Both the position numbers and the translations under genes were made by a program. A stretch of DNA of 5,096 nucleotides, taken from Actinomycetota bacterium (GTDB taxonomy: Bacteria; Actinomycetota; Acidimicrobiia; IMCC26256). Below, piece after piece: positions 4,672 to 5,096 of this stretch. The notes under the pieces were generated by a model, which searched no databases, was not told the DNA's origin, and saw nothing but the letters and a program-made list of their open reading frames with translations. Location: the NCBI GenBank assembly GCA_009702955.1, contig WLHA01000129.1, forward strand, positions 1 to 5,096, given 5' to 3'. How positions within the stretch are numbered: the stretch's first letter is position 1; each line of letters begins with the position of its first letter.

Positions 4672-5096
4672 TTGTCTGAGACTCAAGAGATCAAGCAAGC
4701 GCACGCGGTGCGCTCTAGTTGGCATGCAGTTGCATGGCTTGGTTGGGCACTCGCCGCAGCAATGAGCGTGCAATTGGCACCGAGCCCTGTCTACATCGCG
4801 ATCATTGTCTCCATCTGCGCGCTTGCGGTAGAGACACATGCAGTTGAGGGCCCGTTCAAGCGCGCGTTCCCAGCACTTCTCGCTCTCGGTGTCATCTTCT
4901 CTTTTATACGTGTCGTTCTCGCTGCTTTAACTACACACATTGGCGAAAGGGTTCTGTTCTCTTTACCTCAGGCAACGCTTCCCCGACTCCTTGGTGGTTT
5001 CACTGTCGGAGGAACAATCGAGACTGGAGTAATTCTCGATGCATTGGTCGCGGGTTTTACGATCATCGGCGTGATGGCAGTATTCGGAGCACTCAA
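4672..5096 (+). CDS. ecfT: ECF transporter transmembrane subunit EcfT (CbiQ-like), N-terminal part
   Basis: An open frame running off the right edge, with about 141 codons visible. It encodes a hydrophobic protein with segments near residues 17-35 (WHAVAWLGWALAAAMSV), 38-54, 64-83 (LLALGVIFSFIRVVLAAL) and 119-141. RVLFSLP followed by a Gly-rich GGFTVGG and a further helix resembles actinobacterial EcfT/CbiQ T subunits. EcfT couples ATPase subunits to a substrate-binding S subunit in vitamin and metal uptake. The Ala-Arg-Ser coupling motifs would be further downstream, out of view. Start is uncertain: TTG at 4672 is the first start codon after an in-frame stop at 4663, but its Shine-Dalgarno is weak; GTG 4708 is possible, while ATG 4762 would cut the first helix. 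The gene diverges from the riboswitch-controlled pair, suggesting a cobalamin (or cobalt) transporter, but the substrate is set by an S subunit not seen here. Confidence 0.8.
   Translation, partial: MSETQEIKQAHAVRSSWHAVAWLGWALAAAMSVQLAPSPVYIAIIVSICALAVETHAVEGPFKRAFPALLALGVIFSFIRVVLAALTTHIGERVLFSLPQATLPRLLGGFTVGGTIETGVILDALVAGFTIIGVMAVFGAL

Noticed and set aside
4662..4679. Five-codon GTG reading frame overlapping the ecfT start, as a leader peptide
   Set aside because: No well-placed Shine-Dalgarno and no regulatory codon pattern; too short to separate from chance.
4373..4765. Plus-strand frame of 130 residues
   Set aside because: It crosses the riboswitch on the wrong strand and overlaps ecfT in another frame; the RNA element explains the conservation here.

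Overview
The window looks like chromosomal DNA of an actinobacterium (Actinomycetota). It is moderately GC-rich and carries GTG and TTG starts, possibly leaderless promoters, secreted proteins on Thr/Pro/Gly-rich stalks with a sortase-like tail, and an EcfT of the type I associate with Actinobacteria. I cannot place it further; an aquatic member is only a guess. No RNA gene other than the riboswitch, no insertion sequence, no CRISPR array and no origin was seen.

Layout. Five genes are on the minus strand and one is divergent on the plus strand. Reading the minus strand from right to left: a cobalamin riboswitch (about 4460-4638); a secreted alpha-toroid protein of the prenyltransferase/transcobalamin-like type (4374-3058); a secreted protein with a DUF4430/transcobalamin C-terminal-like domain (3065-2211), overlapping the previous gene by 8 bases; a beta-class DNA methyltransferase (2136-1189); a 107-base gap with a nested 50-base palindrome; CcdA, a membrane thiol-disulfide carrier (1081-308); and the first 62 codons of an amidohydrolase of the D-aminoacylase type (186-1), which runs off the left edge. 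On the plus strand, an EcfT-type transporter subunit starts near 4672 and runs off the right edge.

Main reading. The right half is a vitamin B12 (or other corrinoid) acquisition locus. In animal intrinsic factor and transcobalamin, one protein has an alpha6/alpha6 barrel followed by a small beta domain, and B12 is held between them. Here the two domain types are encoded by two translationally coupled genes, each with its own signal peptide, stalk and C-terminal membrane segment. They sit behind a cobalamin riboswitch and diverge from an ECF transporter T subunit. The inferred model is that the two surface proteins capture the corrinoid and pass it to an ECF transporter whose S and ATPase subunits lie outside the window. 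Similar gene neighbourhoods probably exist in other Actinobacteria, so the arrangement may be under-characterised rather than unknown.

The left half (methyltransferase, CcdA, amidohydrolase) has no obvious functional link to B12. The large palindrome between the methyltransferase and CcdA is the clearest structure that genes do not explain.
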